From contig CAYYMH010000064.1 of assembly GCA_964472785.1 (NCBI GenBank), forward strand, positions 1 through 22,435: 22,435 nt of DNA, read 5' to 3'. The translations under genes and the position numbers were made by a program. The stretch's first letter is position 1, and the number at the start of each line of letters is the position of its first letter. The stretch is from CAYYMH01 sp964472785. Its GTDB lineage: Bacteria; Zhuqueibacterota; Zhuqueibacteria; Thermofontimicrobiales; Thermofontimicrobiaceae. Shown piece by piece: positions 1 through 6,956 of this stretch. The notes beneath the pieces are model-generated. The model was not told the origin of the DNA. It made no database searches and saw only the letters and a list, made by a program, of their open reading frames with translations.

Positions 1-53
1 ACAAGTGGGGAATATCGTGACCCTGAAACTGGGGAATATGATGGACTTTGACA
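1..53. mobile_element. Terminal repeats of a probable IS21-family insertion sequence (cut by window edge)
   Basis: Two tandem units of 24 bp (4-27 and 28-51) share TGGGGAATAT followed two bases later by TG. Repeated motifs just inside the end, and a terminal CA (52-53), are known properties of IS21-family elements. The recognisable coding sequence of the adjacent potD-like gene stops exactly here: the frame reads up to a Met codon at 52-54, then becomes unrelated. I infer that an element inserted into the gene and that the window begins a few dozen bases inside its end. No transposase is visible, so the family assignment is tentative. Confidence 0.35.
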
Positions 54-450
54 TATCATCTAGCATTCCTATCTTGTTCTTGTATTTTGAATCCCAAAGA
101 ACATTATAATCAGATGGATCAGGACTTACATATTTTTTATTATATCCAATTCCAGTTGATCCCCAAATGTATGGTAGAGAATATTTGTTCCCAATATCAT
201 AAGATTTGTTGAGGAATGAAGAATCTAAATTTCCAATGTTTTCAATTAGATCATGACTGATTTGTCTTAATAGATTTTTTTTAATCATCATTGATACCAT
301 ATAGTCACTGGGAAATATGACGTCCCAATCTCCTGCACTACCTTCAATTGCAGTAAGAAGTACCTCATTGCTTGGATATTCTTTATAATTGATAATGCAA
401 TTTTCTGTTTTTTCAAATTCTGCAATTACATCCTGTGTTATTCTATTACC
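54..450 (-). pseudogene. Fragment of a PotD-like spermidine/putrescine-binding protein gene
   Basis: The minus strand read from 450 down to 54 gives about 132 codons with no stop. It contains VIAEFEKTENC, YPSNEVLLTAI, WDVIFPSDYMVS, NKYSLPYIWGSTGIGYN and VLWDSKYKNKIGMLDD, the order and spacing of the N-terminal lobe of PotD-type periplasmic polyamine-binding proteins, which feed a PotABC-type ABC importer. The signal peptide and the usual YNW..Y start are missing: just upstream the frame hits TAA at an 18-bp hairpin. The C-terminal two thirds are missing at the putative insertion-sequence junction. No potA, potB or potC is present. The sequence still looks protein-like, so the disruption may be recent. 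Confidence 0.72.
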
Positions 451-489
451 AAATTAATCTTGCAAAAAAACGCAAGATTAATTTGGTAA
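446..489. repeat. Perfect 18-bp inverted repeat (hairpin) at the broken 5' side of the potD fragment
   Basis: TTACCAAATTAATCTTGC (446-463) is exactly complementary to 472-489, with an 8-base A-rich loop. On the minus strand the loop gives a T run, but no T tract follows the stem, so it is not a classic terminator. It sits where the PotD similarity stops, so it may mark a rearrangement or be a remnant of a small mobile element. Confidence 0.8.
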
Positions 490-673
490 AAGAATAATAT
501 GGCGATAATTTAATTGATAATTATATAATAAAAATCAATCAAAAAGTCAAGATTTTTTTGTGTGAATAACAAATTTTTTGAATTCCCTTTGAATTTCAAA
601 TTATTTTTACTATATTTTCATTGATAATAATTACTAAAGTTCAGAAATACCCGAAAAAGTTTGAGGGTCATGT

Positions 674-1418
674 ATAGCAAACTTCATCCCAATAGAACGA
701 ATTGAAAATAAAAACTATCTGATCCGAAAGCAAAAGGTGATGCTGGATCAGAATTTGGCAGAGCTTTACGAAGTCGAAACCAAAAATTTGAACAAAGCTG
801 TCAAAAGGAATATTGATCGATTTCCCAGTGACTTTATGTCTCAATTGACCAAAGCAGAATTTGACAACTTGAGGTTCCAAATTGGAATCTCAAGTTGATG
901 TGGAAAGCATAGCCGTCTGGTTAACATCCTAATTAATTGTAAATAAACAAAATTATATTTCGTCCCTACGGGACTCAGGTTGTCTTGTTTATGTGATTTA
1001 CTATAAATATTTCGTCGCTAACGCGACTTAAATAAGCGAATGTAATAAAATTGATTTGTGAAAGGAAAACGGAAGTGCCGTTAGGCACGATATATTTATA
1101 GAAAGAAGTCCTTCCCAATTTGAAAAGTCCGCCGTCTGGCGGACGATACATAACTTGTTTACAGAACAAGGTGTGGCAATGCTCTCCAGTGTTTTGAGCA
1201 GCAAAAAAGCTATACAGATTAATATTCAGATCATGCGTGTCTTTACACGAATACGAAAGATGCTGCTGACAAAAGAAGCGTTGAGAAACAAATTGGAAGA
1301 TCTTACACAGAAAGTTGATGAAAATTTTTTAATTGTTTTTTCTGAAATTGATAGACTAAATCGATTGCTTGAACCAGAAAAACCTACAAAAAAGCAGATT
1401 GGTTTTAAAATCAAATGA
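674..1418 (+). pseudogene. ORF6N (KilA-N-like) domain protein gene, split and degraded
   Basis: The N-terminal half (674-898) reads ANFIPIERIENKNYLIRKQ, then VMLDQNLAELYEVETKNLN and KRNIDRFPSDFM: the ORF6N DNA-binding domain found in phage and mobile-element proteins. It ends at TGA after GISS. The C-terminal half (1155-1418) resumes with FTEQGVAMLSSVLSSKKAIQ and ends in a predicted coiled coil and a basic tail. Intact members join the halves through about SSWGGRRYMPYVFTEQG. Here roughly 240 bp of hairpin repeats intervene, GGRYI (1138-1152) is recognisable in another frame, and about one base is missing near 1155-1160. The expected start codon is ATA (674-676). Three independent lesions make this a pseudogene. 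Confidence 0.82.
912..1144. repeat. Cluster of REP-like short hairpin repeats inserted in the ORF6N pseudogene
   Basis: Four small palindromes lie here: GTCCC/GGGAC (962-974), GTCGC/GCGAC (1014-1027), GTGCC/GGCAC (1075-1088) and GTCCGCC/GGCGGAC (1127-1144). The second and third belong to one family in opposite orientation: 1001-1027 and the reverse complement of 1075-1101 match at 22 of 27 positions, and four of the five differences are paired, compensatory changes in the stem. The first shares the leader TATTTCGT. The nine bases GCCGTCTGG occur at 912-920 and 1131-1139, bracketing the cluster. The pattern resembles REP/BIME elements, but no RAYT-type transposase is in the window. Confidence 0.7.
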
Positions 1419-1473
1419 CATTGTTTTTTTAATAAAATTGAATTCCTAAATAAAAAGAATAACTCCCAAATCC

Positions 1474-1980
1474 ATGAAACTCCTAAAAACCATTGACAAC
1501 ATTTTAGCAAAAGTCGAATCCGCGCTGCTGATCCTTATCTTGATGACGATGATCTTGATGGCGTTCACCCAGGTGTTGATGCGGAATTTTTTCCAAACAT
1601 CGATTATCTGGGGGGATACTTTTTTGCGCCATCTGGTGTTGTGGGTCGGTTTTATCGGCGCTTCGCTGGCAACCCGGGAAAACAGGCATATCAATATCGA
1701 TGTGCTGTCCCGCATTCTCTCGCCGAAAATCAAACGGGTGACAGATTCGGTGGTGAATCTGTTCGCAGCGGTGGTCTGCTTTTTTCTCATGAAAGCCGGC
1801 ATCACCTTCATCAAATATGAAATCGAAAGCGAGAGCACGCTGTTTGCCGGCATCCCGACCTGGATTTTTCAGATTATCATTGTCATCGGTTTCGCGCTGA
1901 TTATGTTCCGCTTTTTCATCAAAACGATTGAACGCATTATGGGAAAACCGGCGGTCCAGCCGGAGGAGCGGGCGGTATGA
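1474..1980 (+). CDS. dctQ: TRAP transporter small membrane subunit (DctQ family)
   Basis: This is the small integral membrane subunit of a tripartite ATP-independent periplasmic (TRAP) transporter, which with the large subunit imports organic acids or similar solutes using an ion gradient. The 168 residues, normal for the family, form four predicted membrane helices at about 16-36, 50-67, 88-108 and 128-148. The family signature lies in helix 2 and the following loop: WVGFIGASLATRENRHINID, residues 57-76, with the conserved R..RH. The ATG at 1474 lacks a clear Shine-Dalgarno sequence. The stop overlaps the dctM start as ATGA, implying coupled translation. A dctP gene usually sits beside the pair, but a decayed ORF6N gene lies upstream instead. 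The substrate cannot be read from membrane subunits. Confidence 0.9.
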   Translation: MKLLKTIDNILAKVESALLILILMTMILMAFTQVLMRNFFQTSIIWGDTFLRHLVLWVGFIGASLATRENRHINIDVLSRILSPKIKRVTDSVVNLFAAVVCFFLMKAGITFIKYEIESESTLFAGIPTWIFQIIIVIGFALIMFRFFIKTIERIMGKPAVQPEERAV

Positions 1981-3254
1981 CGACACTTTTCATCGGCATC
2001 GGTCTCGTTCTGTTAGCGTTATTCGGCGCGCCGCTGTTTACCATCATCGCTGCTATCGCACTGCTGAGTTTCTATTTTGCCGGTATCGACACCTCCGCCG
2101 TGATCGTGGAAATGTACCGCCTGTCCAGCGCACCGACACTGCTGGCAATCCCGCTGTTTACGTTTGCCGGATACGTGTTAGCCGAAAGCAAAACACCGAC
2201 GCGGCTGGTCAATCTGTCCAAAGCCATGTTCGGCTGGCTGCCCGGCGGATTGTCGATTGTGGTTTTGGTGACCTGCGCTTTCTTTACGGCGTTTACCGGC
2301 GCGTCGGGCGTGACCATCGTGGCGCTGGGAGGACTGCTTTATCCGGTGCTGCTCAAAGAGGGCTATCCGGAAAAATTTTCGCTGGGACTGCTCACCTCCT
2401 CCGGCAGTCTGGGACTACTGTTTCCGCCCAGCTTGCCGATCATCCTTTACGGACTGGTGGCAAAGATTTCCATCGATCAACTATTTTTAGCCGGCATTTT
2501 TCCCGGATTTCTGCTGATCATTTTGCTTTCCGTTTACAGCGTCCGAAAAGGTGCGATCGCCCGGATCGAAAAAATTCCCTTTAACTGGAAAAACCTGTGG
2601 CAGGAGGTTCGCGCGGCGGCGTGGGAAATTCCCTTGCCTTTTATCATCATCGGCGGGATTTACGGTGGTATTTTTACCGCCACCGAAGCCGCGGCAGTGA
2701 CCGCATTTTATGTGCTGGTGATCGAAGTGTTGATTTACCGGGATTTGAAATTGTTCCGCGACGTGCCCAACATTATGAAAGAAAGCATGCTGCTGGTCGG
2801 CGGTATTTTGATCATTTTGGGCACTGCCATGGGCCTGACAAATTACCTGATCGACGAGCAAATCCCGATGCAGATTCTGGAGTTCATGCGCACGTTCATC
2901 GGCAGCAAAATTGCGTTTTTGATCATGCTCAATATTCTGCTGCTCATCGTCGGCTGCATGATGGACATGTTTTCCGCCATTATCGTGGTAGTCCCGCTGA
3001 TCGCGCCCATCGCCAAAGAGTTCGGTGTTGATCCGGTGCATCTGGGGATCATCTTTTTAGCCAATCTGGAGATCGGTTATTTCACACCGCCGGTCGGATT
3101 GAATTTATTCATTTCCAGCTTCCGCTTCGAAAAATCGGTTCTCAAATTGTACGTGTCCGCGCTGCCGTTTTTGGTGATTTATTTGATTGCACTGATCATT
3201 ATTACTTATGTGCCGGAGCTGAGTTTGTGGTTGGTGGATGTGTTTGGAAGGTGA
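1977..3254 (+). CDS. dctM: TRAP transporter large permease subunit (DctM family)
   Basis: At 425 residues with about 12 predicted hydrophobic segments, this matches the ion-coupled transport subunit of TRAP transporters. Family landmarks run in order: FTAFTGASGVTIVALGGLLYP near 103-123, LLFPPSLPIILYGLVA near 148-163, GGIYGGIFTATEAAAVTAFY near 226-245, and IGYFTPPVGLNLF near 366-378. Proline pairs and small-residue patches are typical of the helical hairpins that bind substrate and sodium. It overlaps dctQ by four bases and must be co-transcribed with it. The pair is visibly richer in G+C (about 53% in a counted 60-base line) than the AT-rich flanks, which may reflect a different history or simply coding bias. 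Confidence 0.94.
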   Translation: MTTLFIGIGLVLLALFGAPLFTIIAAIALLSFYFAGIDTSAVIVEMYRLSSAPTLLAIPLFTFAGYVLAESKTPTRLVNLSKAMFGWLPGGLSIVVLVTCAFFTAFTGASGVTIVALGGLLYPVLLKEGYPEKFSLGLLTSSGSLGLLFPPSLPIILYGLVAKISIDQLFLAGIFPGFLLIILLSVYSVRKGAIARIEKIPFNWKNLWQEVRAAAWEIPLPFIIIGGIYGGIFTATEAAAVTAFYVLVIEVLIYRDLKLFRDVPNIMKESMLLVGGILIILGTAMGLTNYLIDEQIPMQILEFMRTFIGSKIAFLIMLNILLLIVGCMMDMFSAIIVVVPLIAPIAKEFGVDPVHLGIIFLANLEIGYFTPPVGLNLFISSFRFEKSVLKLYVSALPFLVIYLIALIIITYVPELSLWLVDVFGR

Positions 3255-3368
3255 TATTTAAGTGTGCTCCACCTAAAAAATGGCTTACACTTGAGTTGTT
3301 CTGCAACAAATCAATTCCTTCTACCGTAAACTTCACCATTAACAATAATCATATTCATTCATAAACCC

Positions 3369-3374
3369 GGAGGA
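3369..3374 (+). promoter_or_regulatory. Strong Shine-Dalgarno site that fixes a TTG start
   Basis: GGAGGA lies six bases before the TTG at 3381. No in-frame ATG falls between it and the signal-peptide codons, so the aminopeptidase very likely starts with TTG, followed by KKLFTILG. Confidence 0.7.
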
Positions 3375-3380
3375 AGTATT

Positions 3381-6300
3381 TTGAAAAAACTATTTACCAT
3401 TCTTGGACTTTTGATCACTGTCAATTTCTGCTTTGCCCAATTGCCAAAATTGAATGTCAAGGAGGCGCGCTCGAAATTGATCCAGCAAAAGCAGAAGCAA
3501 TTTGAGCTGATGAAAAAGGCAGAAAGCGAAAAAACAGCCAATCAGCAACAATACGATATCAGGTACTATTTTTTGGATTTGGAGCCCAATCCTGCAACTT
3601 CCATTTTAACCGGATCGGTGCAGATTGTCGGTGAAGTGCTGGTTTCATCGTTGAGTCAAGTTCAGTTGAATTTCATCAACAATATGCAAGTGGATTCCAT
3701 TTATTCCACGGACAATTCAGAATATAATTTAAACTATGATCACTACGGTAACATACTTTACGTTCAGCTTGATAGTACATATTCGCAGGGACAGCTTTTT
3801 GATTTTGTGGTGGAATATCACGGGACACCCATTTATGGTTTCGGTTTTAGCCGTTATCGGGGGCATCCGATGATTTGGACGCTGAGTCAGCCTTACGGCG
3901 CCCGAGCCTGGTGGCCCTGCAAAGATTTGCCTTCGGATAAGGCAGATTCAGTGGACATTCGAGTCAAAGTGCCGGAAAATCTCATCGTTGCTTCCAATGG
4001 CACGCTCGTGGAGAAGCACAAAGAGGGCAATCAGATGATTTACTGGTGGCAGGAGCGCTACCCGATTATTCCGTATCTGGTGTCGCTGGCGATTTATCCG
4101 TACGCCGTGGAATACGATCATTATATTTATAATAACGGTGCGGACAGCATGAAAATCCATTTCTACATGTTCCCGGATCATGTGAATGAGTTGGCCGACA
4201 TTAATGCCATGGTAAAAGATATGATCGCTTTTTTCTCTGAGGCTTATGGTCCCTATCCGTTTGTGAAGGAGAAATACGGGCACGCGGATTTTTTGGGCGG
4301 CGGCGCCATGGAGCACCAGACCTGCTCCAGTTTTGCATTTTGGAACGAATGGGTGTTTGCTCACGAGTTGGCGCATCAATGGTGGGGCGATTTAGTCACC
4401 TGCGAGACCTGGCACCACATTTGGATGAACGAGGGGTTTGCCACTTACAGCGAGGCGCTCTGGTTTGAACATGCCTACGAACCGCTTTACGGTCCCGGAT
4501 TAGCCAGTTGGTACCAGATGACGCAAAGTTTGTATTTGGGACCGGGCACGGTGTATGTCGAAGATCCGTTGACACAGCCGATTTTTGACGGCAATTTAAG
4601 CTACAATAAAGGCTCCTGGGTATTGCACATGTTGCGGCATGTCGTCGGTGATACCACCTTTTTTGATATTTTAAAGTTTTACTACAACGCGCCGGAACAC
4701 AAGTTCGGTACGGTCACAACCGAAGAGTTTCAGGCAATCTGTGAAAATCTCTCGGGCATGGATTTGGACTATTTTTTCCGCCAGTGGATTTATGAGTCCG
4801 GGTATCCGATGTACGAATACGCCTGGAATTCAACTTTGCTTAATAATGGTCAGTATCAGGTCAACGGCTACATTGATCAGGTGCAGACGAATTATCCGTT
4901 GTACAAAATGCCGCTTGATATCACCATCGTTACGGTTGATACCAACTTTATCACTTACAATATGATAGTTGACAAGCAAACACAAAATTTTGTTTTTACA
5001 TGTGATAAAGAACCCCTGGATGTCGCGCTTGACATTGAGAATTGGGTTTTAAAGGAAACCACCCAAATTTATGAGCCGGAAATCAAGTACAGCAATCACA
5101 CAATCGATGATTCGGAGGGAAACAATAACGGTCATTGGGATACCGGAGAAACCATTCAATTGGTTTTGGAGATCGAAAATCTGGGCGTGGATGTAGAAAA
5201 TATTTCCGTTGAAATCACCAATTCAAATACCGACATTTCCATTCAAAATCCAACGGTTCAGTTTGGCGACATCATGCATCGGCAGAGTGTTTCGAATGAG
5301 GCAAGTCCATTTGTTTTAGCGTTGGCTGAAAATGCTCCCGGTGAAATCACACGGTTTGTCCTAAAAATTACAGACGACAGTGGATACACTGACGCGGACA
5401 GTTTTTATGTCGAGATGGGCAAACCGCACGTGCTGTTTGTTGATGATGATAATGGGGAGAATTATGAGCAGTTTGTTTTACCCAAGTTACGGGACGCACG
5501 GATTTATTCGCAGTTATGGGAAAATCAAATTCTGGGCTTACCGTCGGATACTTTATCTGGTTTCGATACAATTATCTGGATCACTGGTGATGATCGGCAA
5601 ACAACGCTCACTGCTGATGAACAAGGTCTGCTGAAAAATTTTCTCGACCGGGGCGGGAAACTGCTGCTTTCCGGTCAGAACATTGGTTACGATTTGATGG
5701 CTGACGGAACTGCTGAAGATTCCGTATTTTACCGGGATTATTTGAAAGCGGATTTTTTAGCGGATACGACGGAGAATATCATGCTGGTCGGTATGCCGAA
5801 TGATCCGATCGCGGGCGGACTATTTCTCAATTTTACAGCTGGATATGACGGGGCTGATAATCAGACGTCCCCTGACGCCATTGAACCGCTGGGATCAGCA
5901 GTGAAAATGTTGCAGTATATTCCTGGGTTGCAGTGTGCCGGTCTGCGTTACACCAATGAATCCAACGGATCGCAGACCATCTATTTGCCGTTCGGAATTG
6001 AAGGGGTTCAGGGACCTTACAAAAATAGTGCAGTTGATTTTATCACAAACTGTTTAAATTGGTTTGCGACACCCACCGAGGTGGATTATTTTTCTCAAAA
6101 AGAACACGTTGTGCAAGATTATCAGCTTCACCAAAACTATCCCAATCCGTTTAATCCGTCCACTGTGATTGAGTTTGATCTGCCAACGTCCGGACAGGTG
6201 TCGTTGACGATTTACAATATTCTGGGTCAAAAAATCCGGACGCTGGTTAATTCGGTCAAATCTTCAGGCAAATATAAAGTTCATTGGGACGGAGTTGATG

Positions 6301-6392
6301 ATCACAGGCAGAATGTGGTGGGCGGTATGTATTTTTACCGATTGGAGACTGGTGATTATTCGGCAATTAGGAAGATGATTTTGCTGCAATAA
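3381..6392 (+). CDS. Secreted M1-family zinc aminopeptidase with T9SS sorting domain
   Basis: A signal peptide (residues 1-19, cut near CFA/QLP) leads into an M1 metallopeptidase, which removes N-terminal residues from peptides. The GAMEN-type substrate motif is GGGAMEHQT (306-314). Zinc ligands H328, E329 (general base) and H332 of HELAH, plus E351 of NEGFATY, give HEXXH-X18-E. Y408 in SYNKG fits the transition-state tyrosine. After the catalytic part (to about 560) come an Ig/CARDB-like segment (about 567-680), an alpha/beta segment (about 682-895, starting HVLFVDDD and containing LDRGGKLLLSGQNIG) resembling a flavodoxin or glutamine-amidotransferase fold, and a T9SS type A sorting domain (about 915-1003). 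The zinc site is intact, so the enzyme is probably active on the cell surface or outside. It stands alone, followed by a terminator. Confidence 0.92.
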   Translation: MKKLFTILGLLITVNFCFAQLPKLNVKEARSKLIQQKQKQFELMKKAESEKTANQQQYDIRYYFLDLEPNPATSILTGSVQIVGEVLVSSLSQVQLNFINNMQVDSIYSTDNSEYNLNYDHYGNILYVQLDSTYSQGQLFDFVVEYHGTPIYGFGFSRYRGHPMIWTLSQPYGARAWWPCKDLPSDKADSVDIRVKVPENLIVASNGTLVEKHKEGNQMIYWWQERYPIIPYLVSLAIYPYAVEYDHYIYNNGADSMKIHFYMFPDHVNELADINAMVKDMIAFFSEAYGPYPFVKEKYGHADFLGGGAMEHQTCSSFAFWNEWVFAHELAHQWWGDLVTCETWHHIWMNEGFATYSEALWFEHAYEPLYGPGLASWYQMTQSLYLGPGTVYVEDPLTQPIFDGNLSYNKGSWVLHMLRHVVGDTTFFDILKFYYNAPEHKFGTVTTEEFQAICENLSGMDLDYFFRQWIYESGYPMYEYAWNSTLLNNGQYQVNGYIDQVQTNYPLYKMPLDITIVTVDTNFITYNMIVDKQTQNFVFTCDKEPLDVALDIENWVLKETTQIYEPEIKYSNHTIDDSEGNNNGHWDTGETIQLVLEIENLGVDVENISVEITNSNTDISIQNPTVQFGDIMHRQSVSNEASPFVLALAENAPGEITRFVLKITDDSGYTDADSFYVEMGKPHVLFVDDDNGENYEQFVLPKLRDARIYSQLWENQILGLPSDTLSGFDTIIWITGDDRQTTLTADEQGLLKNFLDRGGKLLLSGQNIGYDLMADGTAEDSVFYRDYLKADFLADTTENIMLVGMPNDPIAGGLFLNFTAGYDGADNQTSPDAIEPLGSAVKMLQYIPGLQCAGLRYTNESNGSQTIYLPFGIEGVQGPYKNSAVDFITNCLNWFATPTEVDYFSQKEHVVQDYQLHQNYPNPFNPSTVIEFDLPTSGQVSLTIYNILGQKIRTLVNSVKSSGKYKVHWDGVDDHRQNVVGGMYFYRLETGDYSAIRKMILLQ

Positions 6393-6441
6393 ATTGTCAT
6401 GTTCTCTCTATTAACACTAAACTCAATATGTATTTTTACAT

Positions 6442-6482
6442 AAAAAATGTCTCACCTCTCTAATGAAGTGAGACATTTTTTT
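6442..6482. terminator. Bidirectional intrinsic terminator after the aminopeptidase gene
   Basis: ATGTCTCAC (6447-6455) pairs perfectly with 6468-6476 around a 12-base loop. The stem is extended by A residues on the left and is followed by TTTTTTT on the right. The A run before the stem gives a T tract on the other strand, so it could also stop minus-strand transcription. Confidence 0.85.
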
Positions 6483-6497
6483 GAGTTGTTGATTGAT

Positions 6498-6764
6498 TTA
6501 TCGGGATTCATTAATTTTCAGTTTCTTTTTTGAATCATATTGTGAAACATCTTGTTTGCGTGAATCGCCTATCGGTTTTCTCTCGATTTCACGACTTGAA
6601 TAGAATGAATTAGGATTTTCAACTTCTCATAAATCATAAGCCCGTTTGTTTATATCATCTTTAAACAAGCGGTAAACCGGTTGAAGAATACCACAGAACA
6701 TGCTGTGCACGGTGCTTTTTAAGTCATTCTGGGCTAATTTTTGTTCGTGTTTATCAAACCTCAT
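6498..6764 (-). pseudogene. Possible small gene interrupted by an in-frame TGA
   Basis: From an ATG at 6762-6764 the minus strand encodes 45 residues, beginning MRFDKHEQKLAQNDLKSTVH and ending NKRAYDL, then TGA (6627-6629). The same frame continues for 42 more codons without a stop, reading EVENPNSFYSSREIERKPIG and further charged residues, to a TAA at 6498-6500. The composition is protein-like on both sides of the TGA, suggesting either a nonsense mutation in an 88-residue gene or a genuine 45-residue protein followed by chance. I recognise no family and see no clear Shine-Dalgarno site. Confidence 0.3.
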
Positions 6765-6956
6765 TTTTCTTATTTTCAAGGTCGGTTAGGTCGTTATGGT
6801 GTGTCTTATTTTGGTGTGACAGGTGTGTCATTTAATAAATAAAAGGATTTGAAAGAAATGGTCATTTTTAATTGATTCATTTTTATTAGATGGACGATAT
6901 TGCAGAAGTGTTATAGTACCAAATATCTTTTTTTGGAATCAAGTTTATATTTGATC

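Larger units (their letters stand above)
6393..6956. other. Convergent intergenic region with a terminator and a possible gene remnant
   Basis: These 564 bases separate two convergent genes. Apart from the terminator (6442-6482) and the doubtful small reading frame (6498-6764), I see three GGTGTGWC octamers at 6799-6806, 6813-6820 and 6822-6829, and otherwise AT-rich sequence. No tRNA-like fold was recognised. Confidence 0.5.

Noticed and set aside
962..1144. Possible CRISPR array
   Set aside because: The hairpins differ in sequence, change orientation and have irregular spacing, and there are no cas genes.
1928..2584. 218-codon frame on the plus strand overlapping dctQ and dctM
   Set aside because: Arg/His-rich composition typical of an out-of-frame shadow. 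dctM in the other frame has full family motifs.
3260..3292. Terminator after dctM
   Set aside because: AAGTGT/ACACTT gives only a 6-bp stem with a 21-base loop and no T tract behind it.
3948..4379. 143-codon minus-strand frame inside the aminopeptidase gene
   Set aside because: It is antisense to the catalytic domain, whose zinc motif is unambiguous.
6627..6629. TGA as a selenocysteine codon
   Set aside because: No selenoprotein family is recognisable and no clear SECIS-like hairpin follows. A nonsense mutation or genuine stop is simpler.
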